The notes under the pieces are model-generated. The model saw nothing but the letters and a program-made list of their open reading frames with translations, did no database searches and was not told where the DNA came from. Positions 1 to 12,148 of a stretch of DNA of 64,000 nucleotides are shown piece by piece (within the stretch, counting starts at the first letter, position 1; each line of letters opens with the position of its first letter). The translations under genes and the position numbers were made by a program. Source of the stretch: Prostheceraeus crozeri (Eukaryota; Platyhelminthes; Polycladida; Euryleptidae); assembly GCA_907163375.1 (NCBI GenBank), contig CAJQUW010012634.1:93501-157500 (forward strand), in the 5' to 3' direction.

Positions 1-957
1 TGGAATAAGAAACAAATTAGCGCATCAATTAGCCAGCAAAGTCCCGCGACTGAAATCCCGATGAACGTGTGTGGGACATAATGGACGAAGGCTGAGAGTT
101 CGAATGCATCCGCTGCCACGATCCATTCAAGAACTACAAATTGCATTGAAAGGGATCCTCCATAGTCATATCAGGAAAATCATTTCTAGTATGATGAAGC
201 GCTGTGAGGCCGCTAGCAAAGCGATAGGAGACTGCACTCGCTAGTAACTCCTTGGTTGCCTTTCTATAACTTTTTTCCTTCTTGGTATGTTTGTGTTTTG
301 AGTTTGAATATCAATCCTAATGCCATTGGCTTTGAATGTTGCATTGCAGTAAACCTACATGGATGCCCTTGCAAATGCAGCACAATGTGTGTATCGGTAT
401 ATTCATCATTGAGGATGAATTGTTGGTAGGTGCATCTCATCAAGTCCATATCTATGGCAACATAGCATCTCTGACAATCATTCAAACAAATTTTCAATCC
501 AAGAGTAAAACATTCAAATCATTTGCATATAGAATTCAAAGTGAATTTTGATCTTCTGCATTTAGGTTTAGCTGCAGTTTCTCATCGGCTTGTGTCTTTG
601 AAATCTATTAAGTTGATGATGAGACCGCTGCATATGCTTATTGATTGCATGTCAAAAATGAAAATGTTAATGGATTCTTCCTTTTGCAGTTTTCAATGGT
701 ACGTACCGCCATCGCTATTCAGTCGGAAGTAAAAGACGTAACCTTTGATAAAAGTTGATTTAAATAATTCAAATCTGCACTGCACATACGTATAAAGATA
801 TTCGTGGAGATTATGATAATTAAGTCTCACGATACAAATAGAATCAATGTGTAATGTTACGATCGTTCTCAAACGTCTGGAAGTGAGCGATGCTAACATT
901 AACTTCAATTTTATTGGTCTCTAGGACGATCCGAATAGTCCTGCCAAGGTTGAAGCC
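1..957. repeat. Dispersed repeat R1, copy 1
   Basis: This sequence recurs nearly intact at 20185-21158 and as a fragment at 16764-16945. The copies share the opening TGGAATAAGAAACAAATTAG, a middle block around GCTGCAGTTTCTCATCGGC and a closing block around GACGATCCGAATAGTC. They differ by scattered substitutions and small indels. No coding sequence or terminal repeats were recognised, so the family is unknown; it may start upstream of the window. Confidence 0.85.
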
Positions 958-1214
958 TAACCCATTAATGACGAAAGTTGTTTCTTAAGTTTTGATATGA
1001 AATTTCTATATAAAATGTGACCAGATGTTATAACTTATTTAATACATTAACAAACTTTCGAATAAAATTTATTGATTAGCGAAAAATCAATAGCACCTAA
1101 AGGTACCATTCGTCATATATGTAACCGAATTATGAAATAGATCAGAAAAACATTTTGTGGTTCAATTTCTTCAATTTCAACTGGCCTGCTGCAATTGCAA
1201 TGTAGTTTACTGTA

Positions 1215-1476
1215 CACTGTAAACTCTAGGGCACGAAATTGAGGCATCAATTCTAACCAACACGAGGCACGAGTAGGCACGAATTTCATAGTGCCGAGTT
1301 CGTGTCGATATATTTTTCCTTCACTTTCATTGGATAAACAAATATTTGGTTTGGTGCCTATTGGTGCCTACGTGGCGCTTACTGGTGCCTCGAGGCACTA
1401 GAAAGGCACTAACTAGGCGCTAACTGGCACGAAATTTCGGCTTCGTACCTAAATTGGTGCCCTACAGTTTACAGTG
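1215..1476. mobile_element. MITE family 1, copy a
   Basis: A 262-bp element with inverted ends CACTGTAAACT(C/G)TAGGGCAC, flanked by TA on both sides (1213-1214 and 1477-1478). The interior is packed with the word GGCAC/GTGCC in both orientations. A second copy lies inverted at 60412-60696. No coding capacity, so it must depend on a transposase encoded elsewhere. The TA duplication fits Tc1/mariner or other TA-inserting superfamilies. Confidence 0.85.
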
Positions 1477-1584
1477 TAGATATATTAGAGAATGATATAG
1501 GGTCTACATTTATTGTACGTCTATAAAACTTGATATTGACGCATGAAACTAAAAAACACAAAATATATCAACGTTTTCCAAAAT

Positions 1585-2085
1585 TTAGTTCTTCGTATGA
1601 TAGTCCATCATGCATATCGGATGTAAAGGAACTGCACACTTCACACATTGGAACTTTGATCGGCCACCACACTGCTGACATCGGGCTTTATTCACGTGAG
1701 AATGTGTTGTCGAGTGACCCTGGCCATCATAACGCAAAAGTTCATGAGAGTCCGCTGAAAGTCTTTTTGATGATGAAAGTGATATTTCTTGATTACTGTT
1801 TGTCCCGTATGTTTCAATCAAATATGTGGCGACATTTCGTGTGTAACTGAGAAAATCTGCTTCAAAGCCGTTCAAAAGTGTTTAACAGTGTCGATATTGT
1901 TTGATAACGACAGGCATGCTGACGTTGAGATGCTTCTTTTCACGTGTAGAATATCTCTTCACAACCGTAGTAGGTTCGATGGAATAAACATTTGAAATCA
2001 TAGATACGACCTTGTTGTCAACCCATTGTATGATTTCAATGTCCTTGTATCGCACACGTTCCATCGCTCCACGAGGTTGCTTCAA
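1585..2085 (-). pseudogene. piggyBac transposase, C-terminal remnant
   Basis: Two minus-strand reading frames, 2085 to 1882 and 1875 to 1585, give the end of a piggyBac-type transposase. The first contains RGAMERVRYKDIEIIQWVDN followed by KVVSMISNVYSIEP and a VIKQY stretch, which matches the conserved W-DNK-V...S and P-I--YN region of the family. The second ends in a cysteine-rich module, RCQQCGGRSKFQCVKCAVPL then HPIC and YH, like the C-terminal zinc-binding domain of piggyBac proteins. The frame is disrupted near 1880, where the MGGVD region should follow, and the N-terminal catalytic part is missing, so it is a decayed fragment of a DNA transposon. Confidence 0.75.
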
Positions 2086-2100
2086 GCTTAAGCAATAGCT

Positions 2101-2287
2101 TAAGAATTGTCGTTTTACTGATATTAGGTGACAGAAATCTATGAATTAAAAGTAACAATAAGCTTGTGCGCAAATTTTGGAAGAAAACGTCTTTAGCTCT
2201 CGTACTAGTTAGTCAGAAATGTTTTGAGTCAAGCAGGTCGTGGATCAGGTGTCGTTGATTCAATTCAAACTCCACTACCTGGGAAAT
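2101..2287. repeat. Repeat R3, copy 1
   Basis: About 187 bp, repeated with a few changes at 14807-14995. It includes AACAATAAGCTTGTGCGC and TCGTGGATCAGGTGTCGTTG. This copy directly follows the piggyBac remnant, so it could be the terminal part of that element, but no end repeat was seen. Confidence 0.8.
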
Positions 2288-2451
2288 CCTTGCGTTACTC
2301 AAATGTACATGAAGGAATTAGCATGAAGCTATTAAATGAAATTATATAAAATTATTTGATATGAGATGAGAATGCTGAGCTTGAATTCAAACGAACCCGG
2401 CTCACTTTCATTGATAATAGACAGGAGTATGTCATATCAAGGATTTTCGTG

Positions 2452-2470
2452 AGAGAGAGAGAGAGAGAGA
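2452..2470. repeat. (GA)n microsatellite
   Basis: A short uninterrupted GA run. The remaining bases from 2290 to 2555 hold nothing recognisable. Confidence 0.9.
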
Positions 2471-2557
2471 ACATGAGAAGCGAATTGACAGAAAAATGTG
2501 CATGCAGATACCAATGTAGTTAATCGGAGTAGATGGGTCCTAATTCACAAAGCTATA

Positions 2558-3990
2558 CACTGTAAACCAAAGTGTGCCCAATATGTGACCAATAATGTGC
2601 CCGACGCATTTTCGTCACATCGGTCACAATTGGACACATATTTGACTTCAATGTCAGCGGCGATGAATCGCCGTAAAATGCCTATTCGGCAAGTACACTG
2701 TAAATCGCTCAATACCAATCACATACGAAGGATGCATACCAAGATATTTTTTTGGTATATTTCTGCATGATCTTGGTATATATTTGTATGCTTTTCGCAT
2801 GTTATTTTAAGTGTGGTATGCTTTACATACTAAAGCCATACCAACACAATGTTAAAAGAAAGCATCAATCATGTCCAAAGTATGTTGATTTAAGGCTTTT
2901 TGTCAATAAAGATCACACTAATGCTACTACTGCTTTGTAAGTAGTGAGATAATGACATTTTATAGTCAAACTAACAATACTGAATTCGACTTTAATACAT
3001 GTGAGTCCGAGGCATTTCATAAATAATCAATAAGTATTTGACCATCAACAATTATGCATTATGTAATTTTGGAACTAAGCATATTATCAATCCAAAATAA
3101 AGACACATTATAATTCATGAACGCAAAAATAGTTATGTTTGAGATATATAAGTCAGCATGGTTGCTGAAAAGTTATCGTTTTATTGAAATGATGTTTATC
3201 AATCTAGTTCAAGGAAATGAGCTAATTATTATGAGTCTTGTGAATGCTATAAGACAAGTTGTAAAGATGACACGCGGCTTTAATTTCACAATAAATCTAA
3301 TCTAGTTAAATACCACACTTTCACAAAGAAATATTCACGGCTGGTATTACTGGAAAGTTATTTGTAAGTAGTATGTAGTATAACATATTTTTTGCCATAT
3401 GACATAAAGCTATTCATACGAAAGACATACGAAACACATACCAATTTGCATCGGGTCTCGTATATAAAACATACCAAGAATTGGTATTTCAACGTAAAAC
3501 AGCCAATCACAGTTAGCATAGTTCGTATCGTTTACATACCAATGACATACGAAAGTAAATGGCCATTCGTATGAAAAACATACCAGATTTCTTTATACTC
3601 GTATATACGAGAATCTCGTATCAAATGTTGGTTTCAAATTGTATGTAGACTTGGTATGTGTTTGTATGTAATTTTCGTATCCAGCGATTTACAGTATACT
3701 TGATGAGAAGAGTTCAAGTTGATTTTCCAAATTCTTTTCGGTATATTTTGTTCAAGAATATCAATGGCGAGAAGTTGTATTGCATTGAATATAGCTTAAT
3801 TAAAATATGTTTTAATCAGGATAATGTTTGTGTTGTTTAAAGATGTGACACATTGTTCGTCACATCGGTCACATTTGGTCACATGTCTGATGATGAATCA
3901 CCATAAATCATGCACATGCGGCGAGTGCTTGAAAACACCATGTAGAGCAGCATTCTTGAATAACAACAGTTCTGACAAAATTTCACGGTC
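2558..3990. mobile_element. MITE family 3, copy a (interrupted)
   Basis: It starts CACTGTAAACCAAAGTGTGC after TA at 2556-2557 and is rich in GTCACAT/ATGTGAC words. The family 2 element at 2696-3696 is inserted in it; on the far side the same repeat resumes (ACTTGATGAGAAG, then TCACATCGGTCACATTTGG and GATGAATCACCATAAATCAT). The uninterrupted arrangement is visible in copy b at 18673-19104. The right terminus is not clear and is probably truncated near 3990. Confidence 0.75.
2696..3696. mobile_element. MITE family 2, copy a (longest)
   Basis: A 1,001-bp element with ends CACTGTAAATCGCT and AGCGATTTACAGTA, flanked by TA (2694-2695 and 3697-3698) inside family 3 copy a. The subterminal parts, especially 3390-3690, are crowded with CATACGAA and CATACCAA words in both orientations, which look like repeated transposase-binding sites. 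Other copies: 10538-12148, 19105-19423 and 22309-22844. No open frame resembles a transposase. Confidence 0.85.
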
Positions 3991-4079
3991 TTGGGTGACC
4001 ATCTTTTTGCCTTATTCTTCAATTAAAAATGACGATTTCTATATATAGAAAAAAGTGGTACAGGGACATTATACGAGTA

Positions 4080-4860
4080 GTTATATATTAGCTGGATTGA
4101 TGTCTTGCACCACACGTTACATCGATGATATATGTTTTTTCAATTATAAATATTTTGACACTTTGTTGACTAAGATTTATCCCGCGGATTTGAAGGCTGA
4201 GAGAAATGGGACAGATAACACCTCAGTAGAATATCTCGATATCAAGCTTAATATTTGTAGTGATGGTTTACATACATCAGTTTTTCATAAGGTTGAGCAA
4301 TTTTGTTTTGATGTTATTGTTTTCACTTTTCCTGACAGTCTTCTTCCTCTTCATATGGGTGCGAATGTTCTTCGTTACCTCAGGATATGTTCTCATCTGC
4401 CGTATGCCATTGTTAAAGCTAAGAGCACGTTTAAAGTTTTTGTGAAACGCGGATATGAAGCCTGCAAGTTAATCAAATGTATGAAGAGACTGTTGAAAAA
4501 GCCTTTTTTAGTTTTGTTTAAATTTGGTTTGCAGTCAGCCAGAGAATTTTGTATTTTGTGTGGCTTCATTTAAGAGTGTTATCATTGTTAAGTCATGTGT
4601 GAGGTCCGCCTTTTTGGCGGGGGTCCGCCAGCTAGGGTTTGAGCGTACAAAATGTTAAAGGACCCGAAACGCGACCTAGCTGGTCATTTTGCTGATGAAC
4701 CCCTTCTATGTTTATTCTTTTCTGGTATGTCTTGTATAAAGATTGTAAATATGTTTTATTGTTCGGTACGCCATCTAAGTATTATTTCTTTCTTTTATAT
4801 TACCCGATGACCGGCGTGAACGCTTTCAACAGCCCCTTTCAGGGCTACACTTATTAAGCA
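4080..4860 (+). pseudogene. Reverse transcriptase remnant with RYIDD box
   Basis: The frame to 4573 reads TTRYIDDICFFNYKYFD, then KIYPADLKAE, VEYLDIKLNI and NVLRYLRICSHLPYAIVKA. This is the palm-to-thumb part of a reverse transcriptase, with RYIDD as the catalytic YxDD box and YLDI as the following conserved strand. A second member of the same family lies at 13640-14540. The 4600-4860 stretch behind it, with a short AGCCCCTTTCAGGGCT hairpin near 4830, is probably its 3' region. The element is 5'-truncated and broken. The family is uncertain: Penelope-like or another retroelement group. Confidence 0.55.
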
Positions 4861-7182
4861 TTTATCGTTTCTATTGTATATTATTGTTCATTCGAAGTGC
4901 ACTAACCTAACTTTTCCCATAAACGAGTATAATGTTCTCCGATTTTGCTGATTTTCGGAGATATGTTTGCTATGCATGAGAAAACACCAAATCTGAAACA
5001 TTCCAATTTTGAATATTGATTATTCTGAATATAAAAGGATCAAGAGGTGTTTTTAGAAGTTTGATATATTTCGAAAATTTGGAATTTTTCAAAATTTGAA
5101 GTTGCTCAGCCAAACTTTGCATGCAGCACTAGTTTGGCATAAAGGGATTCCTGCATGAATTTCAGATGGTAACTGGCATGCAGATCGGAGCAACATGGCT
5201 CCGAAGATGTTGAAAAAATAGGGTCCGCGATAAAATACAAAAAAAATTAAACTAGGCTAATCTCACAACTTTCTATATTCTTGTTGACTGTATGAACAAT
5301 AATAATTGTGTTGCTGTGTATCAGTGTGCTTCACATCTGTGATCTTAAGCAGTAACCAGAATACAGAAAGCTGCACAAGGCGTTCAAAAACGTGATTTTC
5401 GATTAAAAACTGATGGATATTATAATATGAAACTTTGATATATTGTAATAAAGCAAAATGTGACTTTCGAAGTTCGAGTTTTGTTGGACTAGATATGCTT
5501 TATCATTCGACATTGTAATTTTTATAACATAGCTTCTGACAAATGCTCAGGATCCATATATGTTGCAGTTTTCTGAAGGAATCAATTATTTTAAATAATT
5601 TCAACTAGTCTAGTAGTGAGACATCATTCGTAACCAACCGGAGAAACATAAATTGCATTGATTTCGTGTTGTGATAGTATAAATAGTTTTTGAATGACTC
5701 CGTTTTTTGAACGTCATTCGCCAATCAGCGCTGAGGAATATTAACAGCGCAATGCAATTCAGTCGTGAGCCGTGTATAGAGCGTCGAAAAGAACAAAGTC
5801 AAAGAATTTCGCTGTCCAACATAGCAAAATTACTGAATTATCTTTGTAATGAGATAATGATCATCACCACCTTCAGGGATTTAAGGGATAAAAATGACAG
5901 GTTTTAGACGCTGCAATGTACAATCTTATTCTTTGAATTCCATTTTGAAGCCTTACCTTCAGCATTTTTATCAAAACCAAGTTTCAGCCTTTTTTACGAG
6001 AAGCCTATGAAGGAAGGCTGATATAAAATAAACCTAAGACTCGCAATTTAATCGTTAAATATTCACTAATATGTTGCTCAACAATTATGCTTGAAACATT
6101 CTGTAATGGCTCTAAAACCGCACAATTACAGCCTCAACATATGCCTTTTAGACACAGAAAATAAATCAGCGTTTAATTGCATGCGTTTATTGCCCTGTGT
6201 AAAGAACATAAAGCAACAATTATGTCCTGAGGCATAATTGTAATGAAGTATAATTGCAGTACATGTTACAGATTCATGAGGAGGTGAGAACATCAACAAA
6301 GCACCAAATAGACTGGAGTCAATTGCATCGTCACTACATGTAGATCACGTTTCCACACGTGCACATATCGGTTTTTATCAATGAAAATAAAAACAAATGT
6401 AAAACCGTCAACAATGTCCTTATAGAAACAAACTTGGTGACAAAATACCATGAAAACAATGATACTCATGAATTGCACATCTTCAAAGAAACAACTGTGT
6501 CTGATTGTGCAATTTAAACGATTTCAATAAATATAATGTACAACAGGAAACCGTAAAACAGCTCACAATGTAGCGCACATCAAATGTAGCAGATACATAA
6601 TCAAAGGGATACTCAACTCCGATAGTATGAACCGAACTGGATGCCGGCGACATGTCCTTGCAACAACACAGCAAAGGAATTACATGAACAATACTTTTAA
6701 AGACAATACAGCAATAATATTTTTGAGCAATATTGAATATAAAGCTAAAACTTAGCCCTGCCCATACAAAGTTGTCTCGCCTTCCTGTCGCATGCGCATG
6801 CTTTGCAGTGACCTCTTAAAACAAAGCCGATTGGGTTTTTTGACTATATTTGCTTATGTAACGAATTCCTTTTAAAATGTTTGGATTCGTCCCCCTGGAA
6901 ACTCAAATTAATCATATGCATCGTAAAGTACCCTTTTTGAAGATCTGAATTTTGTCGCAGTTTGCAAACATCTTATGTGATGGCGTGAAACGATTAAAGC
7001 ACATCCGATGTCTTGAAGATCCCGTTTGAATTTTCAAATGGCCAGACATTTTGAAACTTAAATGCGACAATTAAGGATTCATTAGCTTTTTGTGTTTAGT
7101 ATCAAGACTTCAAAAAACGTTGAAGTTTGAGATTCAATTGTAAAGTGTTTTGTGAAAATGTTTTTGGGGAGAGGGCGGTGGT

Positions 7183-7184
<2 letters not shown>
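4861..7184. other. No recognisable gene
   Basis: AT-rich sequence. The open frames in it are short, have no family resemblance and are not better than chance. No terminal repeats or RNA genes were seen. Confidence 0.6.

Positions 7185-7237
<53 letters not shown>
7185..7237. repeat. (GA)n microsatellite
   Basis: About 53 bp of uninterrupted GA, lying directly upstream of the LINE fragment and possibly marking its truncated 5' junction. Confidence 0.95.
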
Positions 7238-7240
<3 letters not shown>

Positions 7241-8301
7241 TTATATGAATTTTGTGCCATGAATAAATTGGTTATAGATTTTGATAAAACAAAAGTAATG
7301 ATCAAAAACTTAATTACTAAATTTAGTCACCTTAATATAAAATTAGACAAGTCAATCAAAACAATCAAATTGTGGAAGAGTATAAATACTTAGGATTGTG
7401 GTTAGCAAAGAACGATAGGAAACATTTAGCATCATTAGAAGAAAAAGGCAGAAAATCTTCTTTCATGACCAGTAAGTCTCTCAGAGAATTTGGAAATGTA
7501 AATGGGGCAATACTAGTTAATTCGTTTGAAACGTTGACTACTATGAAATATGGCGGCGAATTTCTTTATAACTGTTATCTCAAGACTTTAAATAGAATAC
7601 AAATGCAGTTTTATAAGAAATTCTGTTTCTTGAAAGGGTCAACTGCTGGCTATTGTATAGTTGGTGAGTTCGGAATTAAGCCATTGGAATTCCATTTTTA
7701 TAAATCTGCAATACGACTTTGGTTAAATATCATTAGTGGAAACCAAACAAGTCTGATGACAAAAGTGTACAAAACCATCACAAAGCAGTTAGACAGCAGA
7801 ATGTTTTCGAACACTTGGTCCTACAATATAAGAAAGTTATTGCAGAAATTGAATTTAGGAGATCTTTGGAATAATCAAACTAATTGTGACAAAAGCCCAT
7901 TCATCCGCATTGTCAATGAAAGACTAAAGTGTTATTTCCGAGAAGAATGGATTAATAATGCTAAGCATAGTCATAAGGGATTAAGATATCTTGAATTATG
8001 CTGTTTTGACAATAATATTAAATCTTATCTAAATATCAAATTTCAATTATGTCAAGAAACATTGATCATGCTGAAAATCAGAACAGGCAATCACAGACTA
8101 ACTGCTGAAATAGGCAGATATGATAATAGATATCTACATGAAGAATGCGTTTGTCCTTATTGTGTGGAGAAGATTGACGATATTTTCCATTTATTTATTG
8201 AGTGTCAAAAGTACAATGACCATCGCGAAAGAATACTGCCAGAATTCCTAAATCTTGATAGAATGCAGTTCCATCGATTATTTGATACCGACAAACCCTG
8301 A
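7238..8301 (+). pseudogene. LINE reverse transcriptase, C-terminal fragment
   Basis: The sequence encodes the end of a non-LTR retrotransposon polymerase. The first part (FCAMNKLVIDFDKTKVMI) is the N-x-x-K-T-K motif after the YxDD box. A frame change near 7372 leads into EEYKYLGLWLAKNDRK, the conserved KYLG motif, then a long alpha-helical thumb/connection region. It ends in a zinc-binding motif CVCPYC...DDIFHLFIECQKY (C-C-H-C). Related fragments lie at 60064-60190 and 61030-61740 (shared KYLG...KNDRK and FGQVKG-type words). The endonuclease and catalytic YxDD parts are missing: 5'-truncated. Confidence 0.8.
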
Positions 8302-9515
8302 AGAATAAAGTCTATGTATTGCCTCGTTCATCAAAGAAGTACATTGTGACAGAGAAATTGTTACCGTCTAAGACAATAGAAGTCGGACGACCGCCAACAA
8401 CTGTATGCATTGGACTCGATGCCGACAAATAAACAATAAGAATCGCCGCGAAATGGAAACTGATAGCAAACAGAAATCTAATCTTGCCTGAAATACCAAA
8501 CACGAATACAGTGTAGACTGTCGTCGTCCATGCGCTTCAATACAAGGTGCATTGATACATAGCATGCGTACCTATTAGGTTGAGATATCGACAGCGATGA
8601 CTATGACACATATCGGCCTAAATTCTAACCTTATCATTGTGCAACTTCAATTGTACGTGTAGCGTGTTATTTCTATGTGTAGCTGCTCTATGCACTCGTA
8701 CAACGGTCGATTTTCACCCAGCAGTGACATCACGCTGCTGATTGTTACTCAGATAAGTGATTCAGCTGATGCAACACCATCAGCTGAATCAGTCCATGTG
8801 ATTTACTAAATGCGACAAGTCAAAGCAAGGGCCGCGCTTAATTACAAGTTCATATTCACATTTTGGATCATATTCTTGTCAATCTATTACAGTTGAGATA
8901 CAGCTATTGCTTCTGAATAATTATGACTACCTCTATAGTCTCCATTTGTTGTCATGTGGTTTATCATAACACAGTACATGTAGTATCAGATGTCTTTGCA
9001 TGCTATCTTTTTTCTGCCGACCCCTGCAACACTTAATAATAATAATAAAAGTTTGCGATGTGATGTCGATCAAGTTGAGTGTAGACTACCTGTTGTTGAC
9101 GGTCGTAATGATATCAACTCTAATCATAATTATCGATGTTAAAAAGTCACAGATAATAATAAATGATAGGATCTCGCATTCGTTGGTGACCTCCTCTCCT
9201 TCTATATTTCAAATGTACATACTGTATAGACACCATTAGTTGATTTTTCTGGTATTTCATTTTCCATTGACTTTCGTGCTCATGCCGTTTCAGCTATACT
9301 GTACATAGCTCATTTCATGTCATGGTGTCTGGTATCATTTCATCCATAATCATATCATTGTAGAACTGGTTTTTCAGTATCCTGACCATTGACATTATGG
9401 TGTTGGTACTTCCTCATTTGTTCACTCATTTGTATATTCTTCGTATACTGTATCACCGGGTATTTCATAACGAAATAAAACCCTTGAATTTTGAATTTTG
9501 AGAGAGAGAGAGTGC
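8302..9515 (+). other. Probable 3' region of the LINE fragment
   Basis: No gene is recognisable. The stretch ends with an AATAAA signal near 9474 followed by a duplicated TTGAATTT unit and a short GA run (about 9500-9515). That resembles the short tandem 3' tail of CR1/L2-like LINEs, so it may be the 3' untranslated part of the element at 7238-8301. This is inference from position and tail only. Confidence 0.35.
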
Positions 9516-10537
9516 AGAAAGCTTATCGTGGTTTAAGGGAAGTTAGAGAGCTTCCTTTGCTAAAGACCGCATGAATGAGATGATTAAAGTATGACTATCA
9601 TATTTATCACATAACATTGCTTGTTTACATATGGGACTCTTATATGTAGATAACAGATATACATGTAGAGGAATAGGAATTGCTTACACGTGGGAATCGA
9701 AAAGTGCACAGATTGAAGTACCGGTACAGGATCTCTATTCATGTGAGGATCGGAAAAAGCATGATAGGCTATATTTGTGATTCTCAGTCATATTTTCAGT
9801 ACTGTGATTCACAAATACAGTAGAGCACATCATGACCAGCCCGGGCTGGAATTTTGAAGACCAGTCGGCCGGCCGTCTAATCTAATTAGACCCAGGTCGA
9901 CCGTTCTTGAATAAATTGCTTTAAATCATTATAACATTAGGACCACGTAAATGTAAGACAATTTGAGAGTATCTACGGGTATGTTTTGTGATATAAACAT
10001 TACGAACTGTCTTTTAAACAGTTGAAAATTTATTTTTGACAACTCATACATGTAGTTCAAACTCTACATCATCTCAAATGAGTTTTCAGAATCATATATT
10101 CTAGCCTGTATGAATTTTGGAAGCATTGGGTATTCCTGAACCTATCTTTTATAACAGTATTTCAGATCTTGAATAATTTCACTAACATGTGGAGCCCAAA
10201 TATAATAGCCCTAACATGTGGAGCTTAAAGATGCAATAAGTAATGGATTTCAATTCAACCTGGAGCCTGCTACCCGAACATTTGACAGTGGATTGTGCAT
10301 AGCTGTTTGATACCGGTAAAATAAACTGAACGCCATAATTTTTGATTGAAGTTGTACAGGTACAGCAACAATCGGTCATCGGACACTCACTGAAATGAAT
10401 AATTGATGACAGGTGTGGCGAACTCACTTTTATACGTCAGCTCATGGTCATCAATGTAGACTGAAAGACTTGAATTTAAATTGCAACGGAGAGACTCTCA
10501 AATGACGTTGCAAATTACTAGAATTCCCTAGAAATTA
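9516..10537. other. No recognisable gene
   Basis: No convincing reading frame, repeat or RNA gene on either strand. Confidence 0.55.
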
Positions 10538-12148
10538 CACAGTAAATCGCTGGATGCGAAAATTGCATGCAACCATATGCCAAATTACATACCATATATA
10601 TTACATACCTTAGAGTAGGGATATATAGGTAGAGTGTCGCCTCACAAAGTATCTGTATACAGTGAAAACTTTTATATCAAAAGATTCAGTTTTTTGTGGA
10701 GATAACGTTCCCATAGTCCAAAAAATTATTTGAGTAGTTTTAAAGAAGTCAACATTTTGCAAATTTAGATACTACCGATGTGGAAGCCACTTTATAATTA
10801 GCATGAAAAAAGTTGGATATCAAAAGGAATGAATGTTTGCTAGTAAGCATCCTAGCGAAGCGGAAATTAAGCTAATTTAGATTTAGGGAATTTCATGAGC
10901 CACATTATAATGGAAGTCTTCATGAAAAAGTCGAGATCTTATTTTGCTTTCTTGGCTGAAATTTCATGTTTTTCATTCAATTTTCACCGTGTGCTTATGA
11001 TTCACTAAATTCATGTTTCATCTCTTGAATCTGAATAGTGATGTGGACCCATTTACATATTTCAAAGTTAATTGAAATCCTTCTCTTTGGTTCTGTGATT
11101 TTGCTCTGCAAGTGGCAAATTGCCTGTGATATAATCACGCTTAAGAAAATACTCTTGAGTTTGAGCATGACAGTAATAGGAGCCATAGAATTTTAATTTA
11201 ACAAACATCACCTCTCTTCGGCTGTCATGACACGGAGGATCTGCAAAATACTATCATTCCTTCTGCATTACTATCATGATCATTCAAATCTGTGCTAATT
11301 TCTGCAAAACTGCAAAAATTTGCATATCTCACATTTGGTGACAATAGGCCTACCACCTGTATCCCCCTCGAGTTCATTAAATGAAATCGAAACTGTTTAT
11401 ACGTTGGGGACAAAATAAATGCTGAGTTACCGCTCTACCAACTATACTTACTCTATGTTACATACTGTTATCAAATAATTTCATTTCAGTAATACCAGTC
11501 CTGAATATTTCTTTGTGATAGCGTGGCAATTAGCTAGGTTAGATTTATCGTGAAATTATGTCCTACAAATATGTCGTCGTTGCTACTTCCGCAATAACTT
11601 TTACATGACTCATAACTAGCCCATGTACATGAAGTAAGTGAATAAATATCAATTCATTCAATCTTTAAAGCTTTCTGATATCTTTTAAGCAACCATTGTG
11701 AGTTATATATCTCAAACATAACTACTTTTGCGTTCATGAATTATAATGTGTTTTTATTTCGGATAGCTAATATGCTTAATTCCGAAACTACATAATGTAT
11801 AATTGCTGATTGTTGGGATACTTATTGATTACCTATGAAATGCCTTAGACATACATGCATTAAAATCGAATTCAGTATTGTAAGTTTGACTCCTCAATGT
11901 CATTATCTCTCTACTTGCAAAACAGTAGTAACATTAGTGTGATCTTTATTGACAAAAGACCTTAAATCAACATATTTTAGATGTCATTGATGCTTTCCTT
12001 TAACATTGTGCTGGTATAGCTTTATTGTGTAAAGCATACCACACTTGAAATAACATACGAAAAGCATGCAGAAACATGCAGAAATATACCAAACAAACCT
12101 TTTGGTATGCATCCTTCGTATGTGATTGCTATTGAGCGATTTACAATG
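10538..12148. mobile_element. MITE family 2, copy b (interrupted)
   Basis: Ends CACAGTAAATCGCTGG and GCGATTTACAATG; orientation opposite to copy a. The part 11455-12148 matches copy a closely (TAATACCAGTCCTGAATATTTC, CATTAGTGTGATCTTTATTG). The interval 10613-11453 is an insertion with its own terminal repeats. Slightly degenerate termini suggest an older copy. Confidence 0.75.
10613..11453. mobile_element. Non-autonomous TIR element nested in MITE family 2b
   Basis: It starts GAGTAGGGATATATAGGTAG and ends CTCTACCAACTATACTTACTC, an imperfect inverted pair of about 20 bp, flanked by TA (10611-10612, 11454-11455). It is absent from family 2 copy a, which gives the empty site. It is AT-rich with no coding capacity. 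Confidence 0.55.

Noticed and set aside
58-90. Possible tRNA-like B box (GAGAGTTCGAATGC) in repeat R1
   Set aside because: No A box at the proper distance, no cloverleaf, and the word is altered in copy 2 (20300).
7102-7305. Open frames running through the (GA)n tract
   Set aside because: Ser-Leu or Arg-Glu repeats are artefacts of the microsatellite and do not indicate a protein.
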